Under the pieces are notes generated by a model. That model had not been told where the DNA came from. It ran no database searches and worked only from the letters and a program-made list of their open reading frames with translations. Made by a program: the position numbers and the translations under genes. From NCBI GenBank assembly GCA_964597495.1, contig CAZQYC010000028.1, forward strand, positions 1-44,313: DNA of 44,313 nucleotides, written 5' to 3'. This document shows, one piece after another, positions 10,199-20,900 of the stretch. The DNA is from CAZQYC01 sp964597495 (lineage in GTDB: Bacteria; Pseudomonadota; Gammaproteobacteria; Steroidobacterales; Steroidobacteraceae). How positions within the stretch are numbered: position 1 is the first letter of the stretch; every line of letters begins with the position of its first letter.

Positions 10199-10232
10199 GT
10201 TTGGAAATAACAGGGAATCTGCGATCTCAAGT

Positions 10233-13200
10233 TTAAAAATTCCAGCGTAACCCGATTTGCAAGGCGGAGTAGTCGCGGGATAGCGAACTGACCGAGCGAT
10301 AGTCGTAGCGGCTTACGAAACTTATGCGCTGGGTAAGGCACACCATCAATCCGAGGCCAACGTTGAATCCAACTTCTGTGTTGCCGCTTTCGTCGCGATA
10401 AGCGCCCACGCCGATGTGCGCGGATGGTTTCGGACACACTCGTAAGGGCGGTACGAATTCAAATTCCGTAGATAGATGCGTCAAGCTGAAATCGCCGCCA
10501 AGACCTGGGTTATCGAAGTTGTCACGTCCGAGATAGAGGCCCCAGGATGCGCGTCCCCCGAACGCCGGAAAGTGATGGGCCGCTTTGATGCCGAGGCTCG
10601 TCGACGAATCGGCAATGGCATCGAATCCGCCGTGCGGGAAGGTTGCGCCGCCGAACAAAGCCAGCGAGTAGCGTGTTTCCGCTTCGCAGCCGCAGCCTTC
10701 GCCCTTCGGCGGTCTTGGGCCTTCACCGGGTGGAACCGGTCGCTTGCGTTGTCCGGGGATCACAAACGAGGTCCATGGATAACGTTCGAAGGCGACGCCC
10801 GTGTTCGACGTGCCGGTGGCATGCAGAGATACGTAGTAAGCACCCGGCATCGTTGCCGGAAAGCCAAGACCATAGATGCCGTCGTTGGCTGCACCGTCCA
10901 TTGACAATCCGTCATCGAGAAGCGTCACGGGTACTTTCACTCCGTCGGGCCGGCGCACGTAACCCGAAACACTCGCGCCGCGCACCGAACTGCGGTCGGC
11001 AATCCACACGCGTATCGGCACCAGGAAATCGCCGGGGCGTCTTTGTAATTGCTTCGGCCCAATGCGTGCCGTGAGCGATGTCAATGCCGATGCAACTGCA
11101 AAGAATTCCGCAGAAGGCTTGTGCGGCTGCACGAGGTACGTCCAACGACCGGGGATGGGCGTACGGATTCGATATACCGAGTGTTTCGGGTCTTGTCGCA
11201 GCGTGGTCGCCGGCGGCGCGATTACGATGGGTGTCGATGTTCCCGGTGCGAACAGCTGGACTGTGGCTGCGTAATCAAGATCGGTGTGAAACGCAACGGT
11301 CATCCAGTCAAGCGAGGGTTCGACATCGAAGAAGCCGACGCGCCACGGCTTATCGTGAATGGGGATCGTGGTTGTCGGGAATCCTTCCGAGTAAAAGAAT
11401 CGCTGTTCGCCGCGCACGTCTTCATCAACCGACTTGTACCAGTCGGCAAGTCTGCTCAAGAGGAAAAACGATCCCGAGCCTTCATTGAGATTGCGGAACT
11501 CACCGCCGGTCACGTCCGCGATATCGGAAAGCAATGTGTCGTCTGCATCGCCGCCCACGCCGACCGCGTCGATGCGAATGTCGTCGGCGTCGAAGTCCGG
11601 GCGCAAGGGTCCGCCGGGACCTGCTTGGGACCAGAAGGGCGCATAATTTTCGAGGCCGTCCGTGAGGATAACGATGTTCGGTTCGTGGCCGGCCACTGCA
11701 CCGCCATTCAGCATCGTGCGCGCTTCGACCAGTCCTGCGCCGGGCGATGTTTCGGGACCGACGAAGCCGGGATCGGTGTCCGGCCCGATGAGGTCGATCG
11801 CATTACGCGCGGCCGGGCGCTGATCGGTGATGCCTTCTCCGGCCGTCACTATCGAGAATTTCGGTTCTGCCAACTCATCCGGATCGACGATCGTGCCGTT
11901 GTTGTCCTGATCGCGGCGCTGAAAACTGATGATGCCGATTTTGTCGTTCGGATTCGACAGGTCGACGAAGAATTTCGCGGCGGCGCGCGCTGCTTCCATC
12001 TTTGCCGGGCTTGCAAGTCCGGTGCGTCCATCGAACAACATGCTGTTGGTCTGATCGATGGCGAGTACGCGATCGAAATCGCGTGCTTCATCGTCCGCAT
12101 AACACAGACTCTGCGGTTCCGCTGCGCTAATTCCCGCCGGAGTCGTTAACGACACGGACAGATCGTAGCAACCGTCCGGTTTGGGTCCGGGCGAGATGAC
12201 GACCCAAGTTTCGCCGGCGACTTGAGCGGCGGGCGTTGGAATTTGTGCCGGAGTGAGCGGAGTGCCGGCCACCGAAATCGTCATGTTTCCGGGCGAGAGA
12301 TCGAGCCCGCCGCCGCCGACCAGGCGTACGAGTACGCGGCTTCCGGCCACCGAGGTGCCGGCGAACGAATGACGCGCGGTCGTCGGTTCCACGATGCGCA
12401 GTCCAAGCGGAGCAAGCTCGTTCGTAAGCATCACATCGTCGACGACGATGCGGCCTTTGCTCGAGCCGAAGCTCGGGCCGACATTGAGGCGCACCGCGAC
12501 GACGTTCGTGAGATTCAACGTCGAGCCGTTGTTCAAGAAGTCCGTGGTGCGCAGGCGAATCGTCTCCATTTCGTTGTGCCAGCCGCCGCCGCGTTGAAAG
12601 GGTTCCTCCAGTCCGCCGCCGTAGGCGCCGATGTTGATCGTACCGGTCGCGCCGGCACCGTCGCGCAGCGTGACCGAAAAGGTGAGATCGCCGAGAACGG
12701 CGGTGGTATTCGAATGACGCGTCGCTTGAGCGCCGCGCATCGATAGATAAAGGAATTTAGTGAGATCATTCGCGCCGACGGGAACTTGCCACTCATAGAA
12801 ATGATCCACGTCGGTCCAGTCGAACACGACGCCGCGGCTATTGTCGGAGCGCGTCGTGAGCGAGTCCGTAGAACCGGCTTGCGTGGCCCCGTTGAAAGGA
12901 TCTCCGGCAGCCGAGTTGAAGTCGATGTTGTTATCGTCGAGACGGCCCTCGGTCACGTGCTCTACGTCGAAGGTGACCATGCCGCCGGAGCTGCTGACGT
13001 TGGTTGCCGTCTGCGTTTGGTAGTCGTCGAGGACGAAATTCCCGACGGGACTGCCGTTGTGATATTCGTTGTTCACCACGATGCAGGGATCGGCCGTCGA
13101 TACGCCAATGGGATGGAACGACTCGAACTGTCGCGTGAAAAAATCGAGCGCCGGTATGTTTCCCTCGACGTAGTGCTTGACCAGCGGCAGAAACAATCCT

Positions 13201-14486
13201 TGCTGTATTAAATGAGTATTGGTCTCTCCGATGGGGCAGGGGCCGGTGAACACGCCACCGCCGCCGCCCGCGTGAAACCAACCGTGCCCGGATCCCTGCA
13301 CGACGGTCGACTGCCTATAGGCCGTGGCGCGTTCGACCAAGTGAAAGGTTTGGCACAATTCGAAGAAATTGACGCCGTCCGTGCATTCATCCCCCGCGGA
13401 GCCGTTCACGTCGGCGTCGCCTGAGGCAGTCCACAAGTGATAGTTCGCATCGTGCGGATTCGCTGAAGCAGTTCCTTCGAAGTCCGTGGGCAACATGCTG
13501 CTGACCAGACGAATGTCAGAGCGGCCGTAATTCGCGGGCGTGACCGTTCCGTCGAAGAGGCGGTCGTAGGCAATTGCAACGCCTTCGGCACCGCGGCTAT
13601 GACCGATCCACACGATGCGGCGGGCATCGATGTGACCCACCAGTGCACCGCCGGCAATCGCACCGGCTTCTGCCTGGTTAATGAAGGCATCGGTGTGACC
13701 GAGCGTCGTAGTCGCCGCGCTTCCCGGTCCCGGAACCGTATCGTTTTGGTGGCTCATCACCACATAGCCATAAGAAGCCAAGTGATTGCCGATGTGGTCG
13801 TACCATTGGAAGTCGTGGCCGTTGCCATGACCGATGACGATCAGCGGAAGTTTTCCCATGGCGGCGATGTTGGTGGGGAAGTAAAGATCCTCGCTGCGTC
13901 GCGAGGCGGGAATGCCAAACGTAGTCGCTACGCCGGAATCGATGTTGTAGGTTTGCTCCGTCACGGCTTCGGGACCTGCCGCCGTGGTGTTGTGCACGAC
14001 ATAGAGCCCGGCTTCGCCCGTCAAGCCATCGATGAAATCACCGTCGCTCAAAGAACTGTTTTGGTCGCAATCAAGCACGACATCGTAGCCGACGCCTAAA
14101 CCGAGACCCGCATTGGCGTTCATCGTAGAGGCGGCTGCTACTTCGACGGTGTTTGCCTGAATGGTCGCGCCGCTAAATAGTCGCGTGAGCTTTCCGCCGG
14201 GGGTGACATCGACGAGTGCGGGGTTCACGCTCCAATCGGACGCGCTCTTGTGATTGACGACAAAGATGTCGCAGGTGTCGCCGACTATCGCGGGGAACCG
14301 CGTCGGATCGATGGCGACGTTGATGGGTGCGTTGACGTTGAACGCGCGCACGTATTCGAAAAAAGGAAATTGCGTGAGCGGATTGCCGGCAAGTTCGGTT
14401 TTCGTGATTGCCGCCATCGCGGACAGCGGCAACAGCAGGCCCAATGCGACGAACCGCATTCCACTAGGCAAGCGGCGCGTGTTCAT
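10233..14486 (-). CDS. Exported alpha/beta-hydrolase + VWA + outer-membrane beta-barrel fusion
   Basis: A 1417-residue multidomain envelope protein. Residues 1-25 are a signal peptide (GLLLPLSAMAA). Residues about 190-400 form an alpha/beta-hydrolase: GHGNG oxyanion region near 220, nucleophile elbow GHSRG near 297, and GHGWFH as a possible catalytic His region. A beta-rich part with a DYQTQT/DDVML-type carbohydrate-binding look follows. A VWA domain begins near 810 with DQTNSM, a MIDAS variant in which the first Ser of DxSxS is Thr. An Ig-like/choice-of-anchor X-type region comes near 1080-1250 (LLDDGLSMDGAANDG). The last ~150 residues are an OmpA-like small beta-barrel ending WNF. The start overlaps the upstream gene as TAATG, implying translational coupling. 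The individual domains are clear. The fused function (surface esterase with adhesion or sensing) is inference. Confidence 0.88.
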   Translation of the reverse strand: MNTRRLPSGMRFVALGLLLPLSAMAAITKTELAGNPLTQFPFFEYVRAFNVNAPINVAIDPTRFPAIVGDTCDIFVVNHKSASDWSVNPALVDVTPGGKLTRLFSGATIQANTVEVAAASTMNANAGLGLGVGYDVVLDCDQNSSLSDGDFIDGLTGEAGLYVVHNTTAAGPEAVTEQTYNIDSGVATTFGIPASRRSEDLYFPTNIAAMGKLPLIVIGHGNGHDFQWYDHIGNHLASYGYVVMSHQNDTVPGPGSAATTTLGHTDAFINQAEAGAIAGGALVGHIDARRIVWIGHSRGAEGVAIAYDRLFDGTVTPANYGRSDIRLVSSMLPTDFEGTASANPHDANYHLWTASGDADVNGSAGDECTDGVNFFELCQTFHLVERATAYRQSTVVQGSGHGWFHAGGGGGVFTGPCPIGETNTHLIQQGLFLPLVKHYVEGNIPALDFFTRQFESFHPIGVSTADPCIVVNNEYHNGSPVGNFVLDDYQTQTATNVSSSGGMVTFDVEHVTEGRLDDNNIDFNSAAGDPFNGATQAGSTDSLTTRSDNSRGVVFDWTDVDHFYEWQVPVGANDLTKFLYLSMRGAQATRHSNTTAVLGDLTFSVTLRDGAGATGTINIGAYGGGLEEPFQRGGGWHNEMETIRLRTTDFLNNGSTLNLTNVVAVRLNVGPSFGSSKGRIVVDDVMLTNELAPLGLRIVEPTTARHSFAGTSVAGSRVLVRLVGGGGLDLSPGNMTISVAGTPLTPAQIPTPAAQVAGETWVVISPGPKPDGCYDLSVSLTTPAGISAAEPQSLCYADDEARDFDRVLAIDQTNSMLFDGRTGLASPAKMEAARAAAKFFVDLSNPNDKIGIISFQRRDQDNNGTIVDPDELAEPKFSIVTAGEGITDQRPAARNAIDLIGPDTDPGFVGPETSPGAGLVEARTMLNGGAVAGHEPNIVILTDGLENYAPFWSQAGPGGPLRPDFDADDIRIDAVGVGGDADDTLLSDIADVTGGEFRNLNEGSGSFFLLSRLADWYKSVDEDVRGEQRFFYSEGFPTTTIPIHDKPWRVGFFDVEPSLDWMTVAFHTDLDYAATVQLFAPGTSTPIVIAPPATTLRQDPKHSVYRIRTPIPGRWTYLVQPHKPSAEFFAVASALTSLTARIGPKQLQRRPGDFLVPIRVWIADRSSVRGASVSGYVRRPDGVKVPVTLLDDGLSMDGAANDGIYGLGFPATMPGAYYVSLHATGTSNTGVAFERYPWTSFVIPGQRKRPVPPGEGPRPPKGEGCGCEAETRYSLALFGGATFPHGGFDAIADSSTSLGIKAAHHFPAFGGRASWGLYLGRDNFDNPGLGGDFSLTHLSTEFEFVPPLRVCPKPSAHIGVGAYRDESGNTEVGFNVGLGLMVCLTQRISFVSRYDYRSVSSLSRDYSALQIGLRWNF

Positions 14487-15121
14487 TAGTTAGCCCTCCG
14501 CTTGGGCGCCGCTTTCGCGTCCGGTAAGCGCCAGGAATCGGCGAGCGGCTTTTCCTGCGCGGAGTACTGATAGACCAGCGGTGCGGCAACGTCGCGTAGC
14601 AACGCCGCAAGATCCTTTGCCGCCGCGGGCGGTCGCCGGACAGCAGTGATTTTTGATTGCGGAAACGGCCGCATACCGGCTTTTTCCGCCAGTGCACGTT
14701 CGGATTCAGCGATGTCGGGAGTAATCCGCTCCGGGAGCTGCGGAGTCCCGAACCAGATAGGTGCGGTGGAGAGATCGATGTCGCCCGGCACGATACCAAT
14801 GACGCGGCCGGAGCGATCTCCCTGATTCAACCGCTGTACCGCGACATTCCCGGCATACAGCACGGGCTCCAGAGTGTCGTGCGCCACTACTAATGCTGGA
14901 TCGACTTCAAGAACGACGAGCGTACCTGTCGATACCGCCGCACGTTCCTTGCTCCACGTGTTGACGTACGGCGTTTGCAGCGTGAAGCGACGTGCGGCCA
15001 GAATATTTTTAACCGGAGCGGGCGTCGTCGGCATGGCGCGGGCATCGCGCCCGACCGCCTGGGCCATGCCGGGCGTCGGCAGCGCCATGTATAAGGAGAG
15101 AATGATCGCTGGAATTTTCAT
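14486..15121 (-). CDS. Small exported protein coupled to the hydrolase/VWA fusion
   Basis: A 211-residue protein of no family I recognise. ATG 15121 is chosen because it begins a signal peptide (MKIPAIILSLYMALPTPGMAQA). The longer frame from 15166 would add 15 polar residues in front. The mature part starts with a Pro/Ala linker, then a beta-rich block around TLVVLEVDPALVVAHD, and ends basic (AAPKRRAN). No membrane segment follows the signal, so it is probably periplasmic or secreted. Its TAA overlaps the ATG of the 1417-residue gene by one base, so the two are likely made in fixed ratio. A chaperone, partner or regulator of the large envelope protein is a reasonable guess only. Confidence 0.75.
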   Translation of the reverse strand: MKIPAIILSLYMALPTPGMAQAVGRDARAMPTTPAPVKNILAARRFTLQTPYVNTWSKERAAVSTGTLVVLEVDPALVVAHDTLEPVLYAGNVAVQRLNQGDRSGRVIGIVPGDIDLSTAPIWFGTPQLPERITPDIAESERALAEKAGMRPFPQSKITAVRRPPAAAKDLAALLRDVAAPLVYQYSAQEKPLADSWRLPDAKAAPKRRAN

Positions 15122-15381
15122 ACATGCCCCTGCGAGACGACGTTCGCTGCGATTCGAAAAGCGCATTCCTGAGTTCGAGGTGTGTCAATGCCATTGCCCG
15201 ATCAAGTTATTCTCGGTCGATGTCTATTGCAATGACCCCAAAGGGTAGGAATGAAGCGCGTTGGCATATAGGGCCGAAAATCTCGTGAACCGAACTGAGG
15301 ACTTTTGCGATTAAAGCGGATAAGGTACTAAGGGTTGGCAAGGCTTTCGATGTATCGTTCTATTCTCGTTGTGAGCCCGTC

Positions 15382-15642
15382 ATGAAAAAACTCAAGCACG
15401 AAGCCGAACTCTTCAAGGCAGCGCTACTCGCCGGCATGAAATACGCGGTAGATCGAAAGGCGGCGGAATTCGAGCCTTCGGATTCGGTCAGCGAGCGGCT
15501 GTTGTTTATCTACCGCCTGCTGGTTCACGACAAGGTCATCCAACCCTTGCCTGAAGATCAGGTTGCGGAGGCGACCATGCGGCACAAGCTGGCCATTTGG
15601 TACTCCAAGCAATTGCCGAAGGATCACCCTCTGCTGAAGTGA
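15382..15642 (+). CDS. Small cytoplasmic protein, DUF5062-like
   Basis: An 86-residue, mostly helical, charged protein starting MKKLKHEAELFKAALLAGMKYA and ending LPKDHPLLK. It has no signal or membrane segment. The pattern (KKLKHE start, IYRLLVHDKVIQPL, HKLAIWYSKQLP) resembles the DUF5062 family of small gammaproteobacterial proteins of unknown role. I am moderately sure of that match. It lies alone between the divergent envelope operon and the MFS gene, with 260 bases upstream in which I see no gene. Confidence 0.75.
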   Translation: MKKLKHEAELFKAALLAGMKYAVDRKAAEFEPSDSVSERLLFIYRLLVHDKVIQPLPEDQVAEATMRHKLAIWYSKQLPKDHPLLK

Positions 15643-15671
15643 ACGCTGCAAAATGATTGGAAGTGCGCGAG

Positions 15672-15724
15672 CAAAAACGCAACCCGGATGCGAATAATTT
15701 GCGAATAATCAATTTGCAAATAGT
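15672..15724 (+). repeat. Short direct repeats upstream of the MFS gene
   Basis: Three imperfect copies of a nine-base unit follow one another just before the transporter: GCGAATAAT, GCGAATAAT and GCAAATAGT, spaced by 2 and 6 bases. They could be an operator or an A/T-rich promoter feature. No adjacent TetR-type regulator gene is present, so the role is unknown. Confidence 0.35.
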
Positions 15725-15765
15725 CAGAGTCCGAAAAATCAACAAGTCGACTGGAAGAAAATAGA

Positions 15766-17019
15766 GTGAATACATCGTCACCGCCCGTAACCCCGGCTTT
15801 AAACCACGGGGCTCAAAGACCCGCTGCCATGCGTTTCATCATGCTCGCCGTCTTGATCGACATGGTGGCCATCGGTTTGATCATTCCAGTATTGCCGGCA
15901 CTGGTCGGCAGCTTTACGGGTTCGCAGTCGGAACAGGCTTTCTGGTTCAGCGCCGTCACCATTGCATTTGCCGTCGCCAATTTTTTTGGCTCGCCGATTA
16001 TCGGTGGCCTATCGGATCGCTACGGCCGGCGACCGGTTTTGCTGGTGGGATTTTGCGGTTTGGCATTGAGCTTCTTCGTCACCGCCATGGCCACTGCCGT
16101 GTGGATGCTGGTCGTCGTGCGTCTCTTTAGCGGCGCGATGCAATCCAATGCCGCCGTGGCGAATGCCTATGTGGCGGACATCAGCACACCCGAAGAGCGC
16201 ACTAAGCGTTTCGGCATGATCGGTGCGATGTTTGGTCTGGGATTTATTTTAGGGCCAATCATCGGCGGCCTCTTGGGCGGCATTCATCTACAGCTGCCGT
16301 TTCTCGCGGCCGGCACGCTCGCTCTAGTCAATCTTCTCTACGGCTATTTCGTATTGCCGGAATCGCTGCCCGTCGAACGTCGACGTCATTTTTCGTGGCG
16401 GGCGGCCAATCCGCTGGCAGCCATGCGAGTATTGACTGAGTTAACGGGAATCGGTGCATTGATCGCAGTGGTAGCCTGCGTCGGTGTGGCACAAATCATT
16501 TTGTTTTCCTGCTGGGTGCTGTACACCACGTTCAAGTTCGGTTGGGGTCCGACGGAAAATGGTCTATCGCTGGCCGTCGTCGGCATCGCGTCCGTAATCG
16601 TGCAAGGCGTGTTGCTGGGCCCGTTGCTCAAGCGCTTCAATTCACAACGACTTGCGCTCGCCGGATTGGCGTCCTCCACGTTGGCCTATTTGCTGTACGG
16701 CATTGCGACCGAAGGCTGGATGATGTACGTGATCATCGCGTGCAATCTGCTTGGCTTCACCGTCGCAGCCACGATGCAAAGCCTCATTTCCAGTGCGGCG
16801 GACCCAACCAAGCAAGGACAAACCATGGGTGCGCTCAGCGCGTTGAACAGCTTGACCGCCGTGATCGCACCGATGATCGGCATACCGACGTTGGGTCTTG
16901 TTTCGCACTTGCCTGCGGGCGATTGGCGCATCGGCGCGCCGTTCTATTTATGCGCGATTCTGCAAGCGTTGGCGTTGGTGATCGGATGGCTTCATTTTCG
17001 CGCACATCGACATCGCTAG
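15766..17019 (+). CDS. MFS efflux transporter, TetA/DHA1-like
   Basis: A 417-residue inner-membrane protein with 12 predicted hydrophobic segments. The first helix region DMVAIGLIIPVLPALV and the motif-A loop GGLSDRYGRRP between helices 2 and 3 are typical of the TetA/DHA1 proton-coupled drug exporters, as is the GPIIGGLLG element of helix 5. GTG 15766 is used, after a GGAAGAAAAT stretch. The gene converges on the thioesterase end of the polyketide operon with only 7 bases between the stops. It might export the product or give self-protection, but it is on the opposite strand and has no lux-type dyad in front. True tetracycline resistance is not implied. Confidence 0.88.
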   Translation: MNTSSPPVTPALNHGAQRPAAMRFIMLAVLIDMVAIGLIIPVLPALVGSFTGSQSEQAFWFSAVTIAFAVANFFGSPIIGGLSDRYGRRPVLLVGFCGLALSFFVTAMATAVWMLVVVRLFSGAMQSNAAVANAYVADISTPEERTKRFGMIGAMFGLGFILGPIIGGLLGGIHLQLPFLAAGTLALVNLLYGYFVLPESLPVERRRHFSWRAANPLAAMRVLTELTGIGALIAVVACVGVAQIILFSCWVLYTTFKFGWGPTENGLSLAVVGIASVIVQGVLLGPLLKRFNSQRLALAGLASSTLAYLLYGIATEGWMMYVIIACNLLGFTVAATMQSLISSAADPTKQGQTMGALSALNSLTAVIAPMIGIPTLGLVSHLPAGDWRIGAPFYLCAILQALALVIGWLHFRAHRHR

Positions 17020-17026
17020 CTTCTTC

Positions 17027-17908
17027 TTAAGCCGGCAGCGGAAATTGCAGATCTGCACCGGTGCCGGTCACTCCGTGCGTCACGATGGCCGGCTCCGATG
17101 ATGCCGTTCTGGAAGCGGTGCGTTGCTGGGCAGACGTTTCCGGCAGAGCTTGCGCAAGGTCGCGCGCCAGCGTCGTCAGCACTTGGTCGCGCGCGTCGTT
17201 TATGAAGAAGTGGCCGCCTGAAAATAGCCGCAATTGAAAGGCCGCGGTCGTTTGTATTTTCCAAGCGGCCAGCTGCGAGCGGCTGGCGTGCGGGTCTCGC
17301 GTTCCGCCGTACACGACGATGGGCGCGGCGAGCGGCGCCTCTTCTCGATAGGAGTATGTGCCAAGAAGTTCGAAATCTGCGCGCAAGGTCGGCATGACGA
17401 GTTGCATCAGTTCCGGTTCGTTGAGCACGGTTTGCGGCAATCCGCCGAAGCGTTGAATGGCGGCGCTGAATTCGGCGTCGGGAAGTGCGTAGATCGGTGC
17501 GACGCTGGTCAGTGCCTGCGGCGCACGACACGCCGCCACGATCAACGCGGCCGGTTCTGCGAATTCCATGGCACGGAGCCGCCGTGTCAGTTCGAAAGCC
17601 AGCGCCGCTCCCATGCTGTAGCCGAACAACACATAGGGTCTTTTGTCGGCCAACTCGTCGTGCAGATCCGCCATGAGATGTTCCATAAGAGGATCGAGGC
17701 GCTTGAAGGCAGGTTCGGTGCGACGCCACTCGCGCCCCGGTAATTGGAGCGCGACGATGTCCACGTCATTTCCCAAAATTCGTTCCCACCCTCGATAGAG
17801 GTTGGCGCCGCCGCCCGCGTGAGGCAATGTGATGAGCCGCATTCTTGCCTGCGGACGCGGGCTCGGTCGCCATACGGCGGTGGCCTGGATCGGTGCGAGA
17901 GTATTCAT
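17027..17908 (-). CDS. Type II thioesterase (editing/release) of the PKS cluster
   Basis: A 293-residue alpha/beta-hydrolase of the GrsT/RifR-type thioesterase family. It begins the core with LITLPHAGGGANLY, has the nucleophile elbow GYSMG (Ser98), an acid in GGTRDPHA and the catalytic His in SGGHFFI. These enzymes clear wrongly loaded or stalled acyl groups from carrier proteins, and some release products. Its ATG overlaps the PKS stop (ATGA), so it is the last gene of the operon. The C-terminal ~40 residues are Ala/Ser/Thr-rich and look disordered. There is no terminal TE domain inside the two megasynthases, so this free enzyme might also serve in release. Confidence 0.92.
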   Translation of the reverse strand: MNTLAPIQATAVWRPSPRPQARMRLITLPHAGGGANLYRGWERILGNDVDIVALQLPGREWRRTEPAFKRLDPLMEHLMADLHDELADKRPYVLFGYSMGAALAFELTRRLRAMEFAEPAALIVAACRAPQALTSVAPIYALPDAEFSAAIQRFGGLPQTVLNEPELMQLVMPTLRADFELLGTYSYREEAPLAAPIVVYGGTRDPHASRSQLAAWKIQTTAAFQLRLFSGGHFFINDARDQVLTTLARDLAQALPETSAQQRTASRTASSEPAIVTHGVTGTGADLQFPLPA

Positions 17909-20900
17909 GCGATTTCTCTCTCTTTGGCGCGGCGGGGTGAGAACAAGCGTCGCAATGCGCTTTTCGCGCGTTCGGGCGCGAGCGGCACCAGCATGCTAAG
18001 CGGCACCTGCGGTTCGGCCATGCAGTCGCCGAGTATGCTGATGAAATTCTTTGCCAGGAGCTCGATGGTGCCGCGGTGGAAGAGATCGGTGTTGTATTCG
18101 AAGTAGCCGGTGAAGGCGCCTTCTTTTTCTTGCAGATAGAGCGAGAGATCCATGTCGGATACGCCGCGATCTAAGTGCAGCGTCGCCAATTTGACTTCGA
18201 CATCGCCGGCCTTGCTTTCCAGCTGCGGCACGTTACGCAGAATGAACACCGTGCGGAACAGCGGATTACGAATCAGGTTCCGCCCAAGTTTCTCGGCGAG
18301 CTCCGAGAACGGAACGTTGTGAGCATAGGCGTCCGCGGCAACTTGGCGCGTTCCTGCCAACACATCCAGGAAGGATTGAGTGCCGTTTATTTTATTGCGC
18401 AGGGCCAGCATGTTGACCAGCGCGCCGACCATGCGCTCGGTGCCGATCTCGCGGTCGCCAGTCATGGTTCCGATGACGATGTCTTTCTGTCCGGACGAGG
18501 CGTGGTACAGCACGTTCAGCGCTGCGACGAAGGTCATGAAGTTCGTGAACCCCTGCTCGTGCGAAAAGGCCTTCACGCGCTCGGTGAGATCCGGGCCCAG
18601 CGTGAAGTGATACGTGGAACCCTTGATGCTGGGGAAGAAGGGGCGGCGTTTGTCGGGCGTGACGGGTTGTTGCGACGGCACGTCGGCCAATTGCCGTTTC
18701 CAATAGGGAAGGTGCGCTTCGATCGTGGTGTCGGTGATGCGCGCGCGCTGCCACGCGGCGTAGTCCACGCTTTGAAACGGCAAGTCCGGCATGCGCGGCA
18801 GTGCAGGGTCCTTGTACTCGGCGTAGTGCACCGCGAACTCCTGAATGACCAAGCCGATCGTCCAGCCATCGACGGCCACATAGTGCGAGGCGATCACCAT
18901 CATGTGTTCGTCGTGCGCTAAGCGGACGAGGATTGGGCGAATGTAGACATCGTTGCGTAGATCGAACGGTTGACGGGCGAGTTCGTTCGCGAGTTGCAGA
19001 AGCTTCGCATCGCGCTCTACGCCCCGCAATTCGCTTAAATCGTGCCTGGGCAGCTCTATCGGACGCACGGGTCTAACGATGGCGACGGATTTTCCGCCGC
19101 GTACCAGGTAGTTGGTGCGCAGGACTTCGTGGCGGCGCATGATCTCGTCGATGGCGTAGTGCACTCCCTTTATATCCAGGTCGCCTTTGATGCGGATCGA
19201 CAAACAACCGTTGAAACGCGCGCTGCCGGGATACTTGCGTTCGAAATCCCAGACGGCTTGTTGGTGGTAGCTGAGCGGCAGATCGCCTTCTCTCGAAATG
19301 ACGGGAATGGCCATGTGCTGATAGTTCGGATTGGCGGCCCGCATGGCTTTGACGTTTTCCGCCATGCCGGCGATCGTCGGACCTTGGAACAAAGCCTGCA
19401 CCGCTATTTCGGTGTTCGTGGCACGGCGCACTTCCGCCACCAGCTGCGTAGCGAGCAGCGAATGCCCGCCTAATTTGAAGAAGTCGTCATGAATGCCAAG
19501 GCTCGGGATGCCGAGCATGTTTTGCCATATGGTTGCGATGGTGTGTTCGACGTCGTCGCGTGGACCGTCGTTACGTACGACTGTCGCGGTCTGTTCGGTT
19601 TGCGTGCCGGTAGTTTGCGCGGTAACTAGCGAAGAGGGCGCATCAGCGGAAAACTCGCCGACGGAGAGGAAGACCGGTGGAATCCAATGCCGCTTGCGCT
19701 GGAAAGCATAGGTGGACAGCGGTATGCGGCGGCGTACTTCGCCTTCATACAAGGCACTCCATTTAAGGGGTACGCGCTTCGACCAGAGCGAACCGGCCGT
19801 TCCCTGCAAGTAAGCCAGGTCATCCACTTGCGTTTGCGGATGTCGAGTACTGCCGACGAGTTCGGTCTTTGCCAGCAGTTCGCGCTGCTGGCGCACGAGC
19901 GTCATGAGCACTTGACCGGGGCCGACCTCAAGAAGAACGGTCGGCGATGCTTGCAATAACGCGCGTACGCCTTCTGCGAAACGCACGGTTTGGCGCAGAT
20001 GCTGTGCCCAGTAGTGAGCACTGGTCGCTTCCTCATCGGTGATCCAGTTGCCGGTAACGTTGGAGATGAAGCGGCGTGTGGGAGCATTGAGCTTGATATT
20101 GGCGAGGACGGTTTCAAATTCCGACGCGGCCGATTCCAACATATGCGAATGGAAGGCATGCGAAACGTAGAGGCGTCGCGTCTCGATGCCCTTTGCGGTC
20201 AGGGCGGCGGCTAATTCATCGATCGCCTCCATTCCGCCCGACACGACGGAGAGGCCCGGCGCGTTCAGTGCGCCCAGGGAGAGTTGGGAGTTGAGGTACG
20301 GCATCAGCGCTTGTTCAGTCAACGGAACCGAGAGCATCGCACCGCCGGGCTGGCGTTGTACGATGCGGCCCCGCATGCAAATGAGTCGGACGCCGTCTTC
20401 GAGGCTCATCACGCCCGCCAATACGGCGGCGACGTATTCGCCGATGCTGTGTCCGATCATCGCGACGGGCTCGATGCCAAAGCTGAGCCACATGTTCGCA
20501 AGCGCGTACTCGACGGCGAATAAAGCGGGTTGTGTATATTGAGTCTGTGTCAGCAAGGCTTCCGCCGCCGCTTCTTGCCCGGCCGCGGGATAGATCACTT
20601 CGAGAATGTCGTGCGGCAGATGACCCTTCATCAACGACGCGCATTGCTTGAGCGCCGCGGTGAAGTGAGGTTCGATCTCGAATAAGTTGCGCGCCATGCC
20701 GATGTACTGAGAGCCTTGTCCCGGAAAGAGAAAGGCGACGCTGGCATCGGCACCCGCCGCTGCCTGTGCGCGCTGAATGCGCTTGGTGTCAAGACGCGTG
20801 AGCACGTCGACCGCGTCTTCTCGGTTGGCGACGGCAACCCACGCGCGATGCGCGAAGGCCTTGCGTCCAATTTGCAGCGTGTAAGCGGCGTCGGCGAGAC

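Noticed and set aside
11049..12149. Long open frame (366 codons) on the plus strand
   Set aside because: It lies wholly antisense to the 1417-residue gene, has no family features, and reflects the GC-rich third positions of the real gene.
15766..17019. Tetracycline resistance gene
   Set aside because: Family resemblance to TetA-type exporters is shared by many drug:H+ antiporters, and no TetR-type regulator is adjacent.
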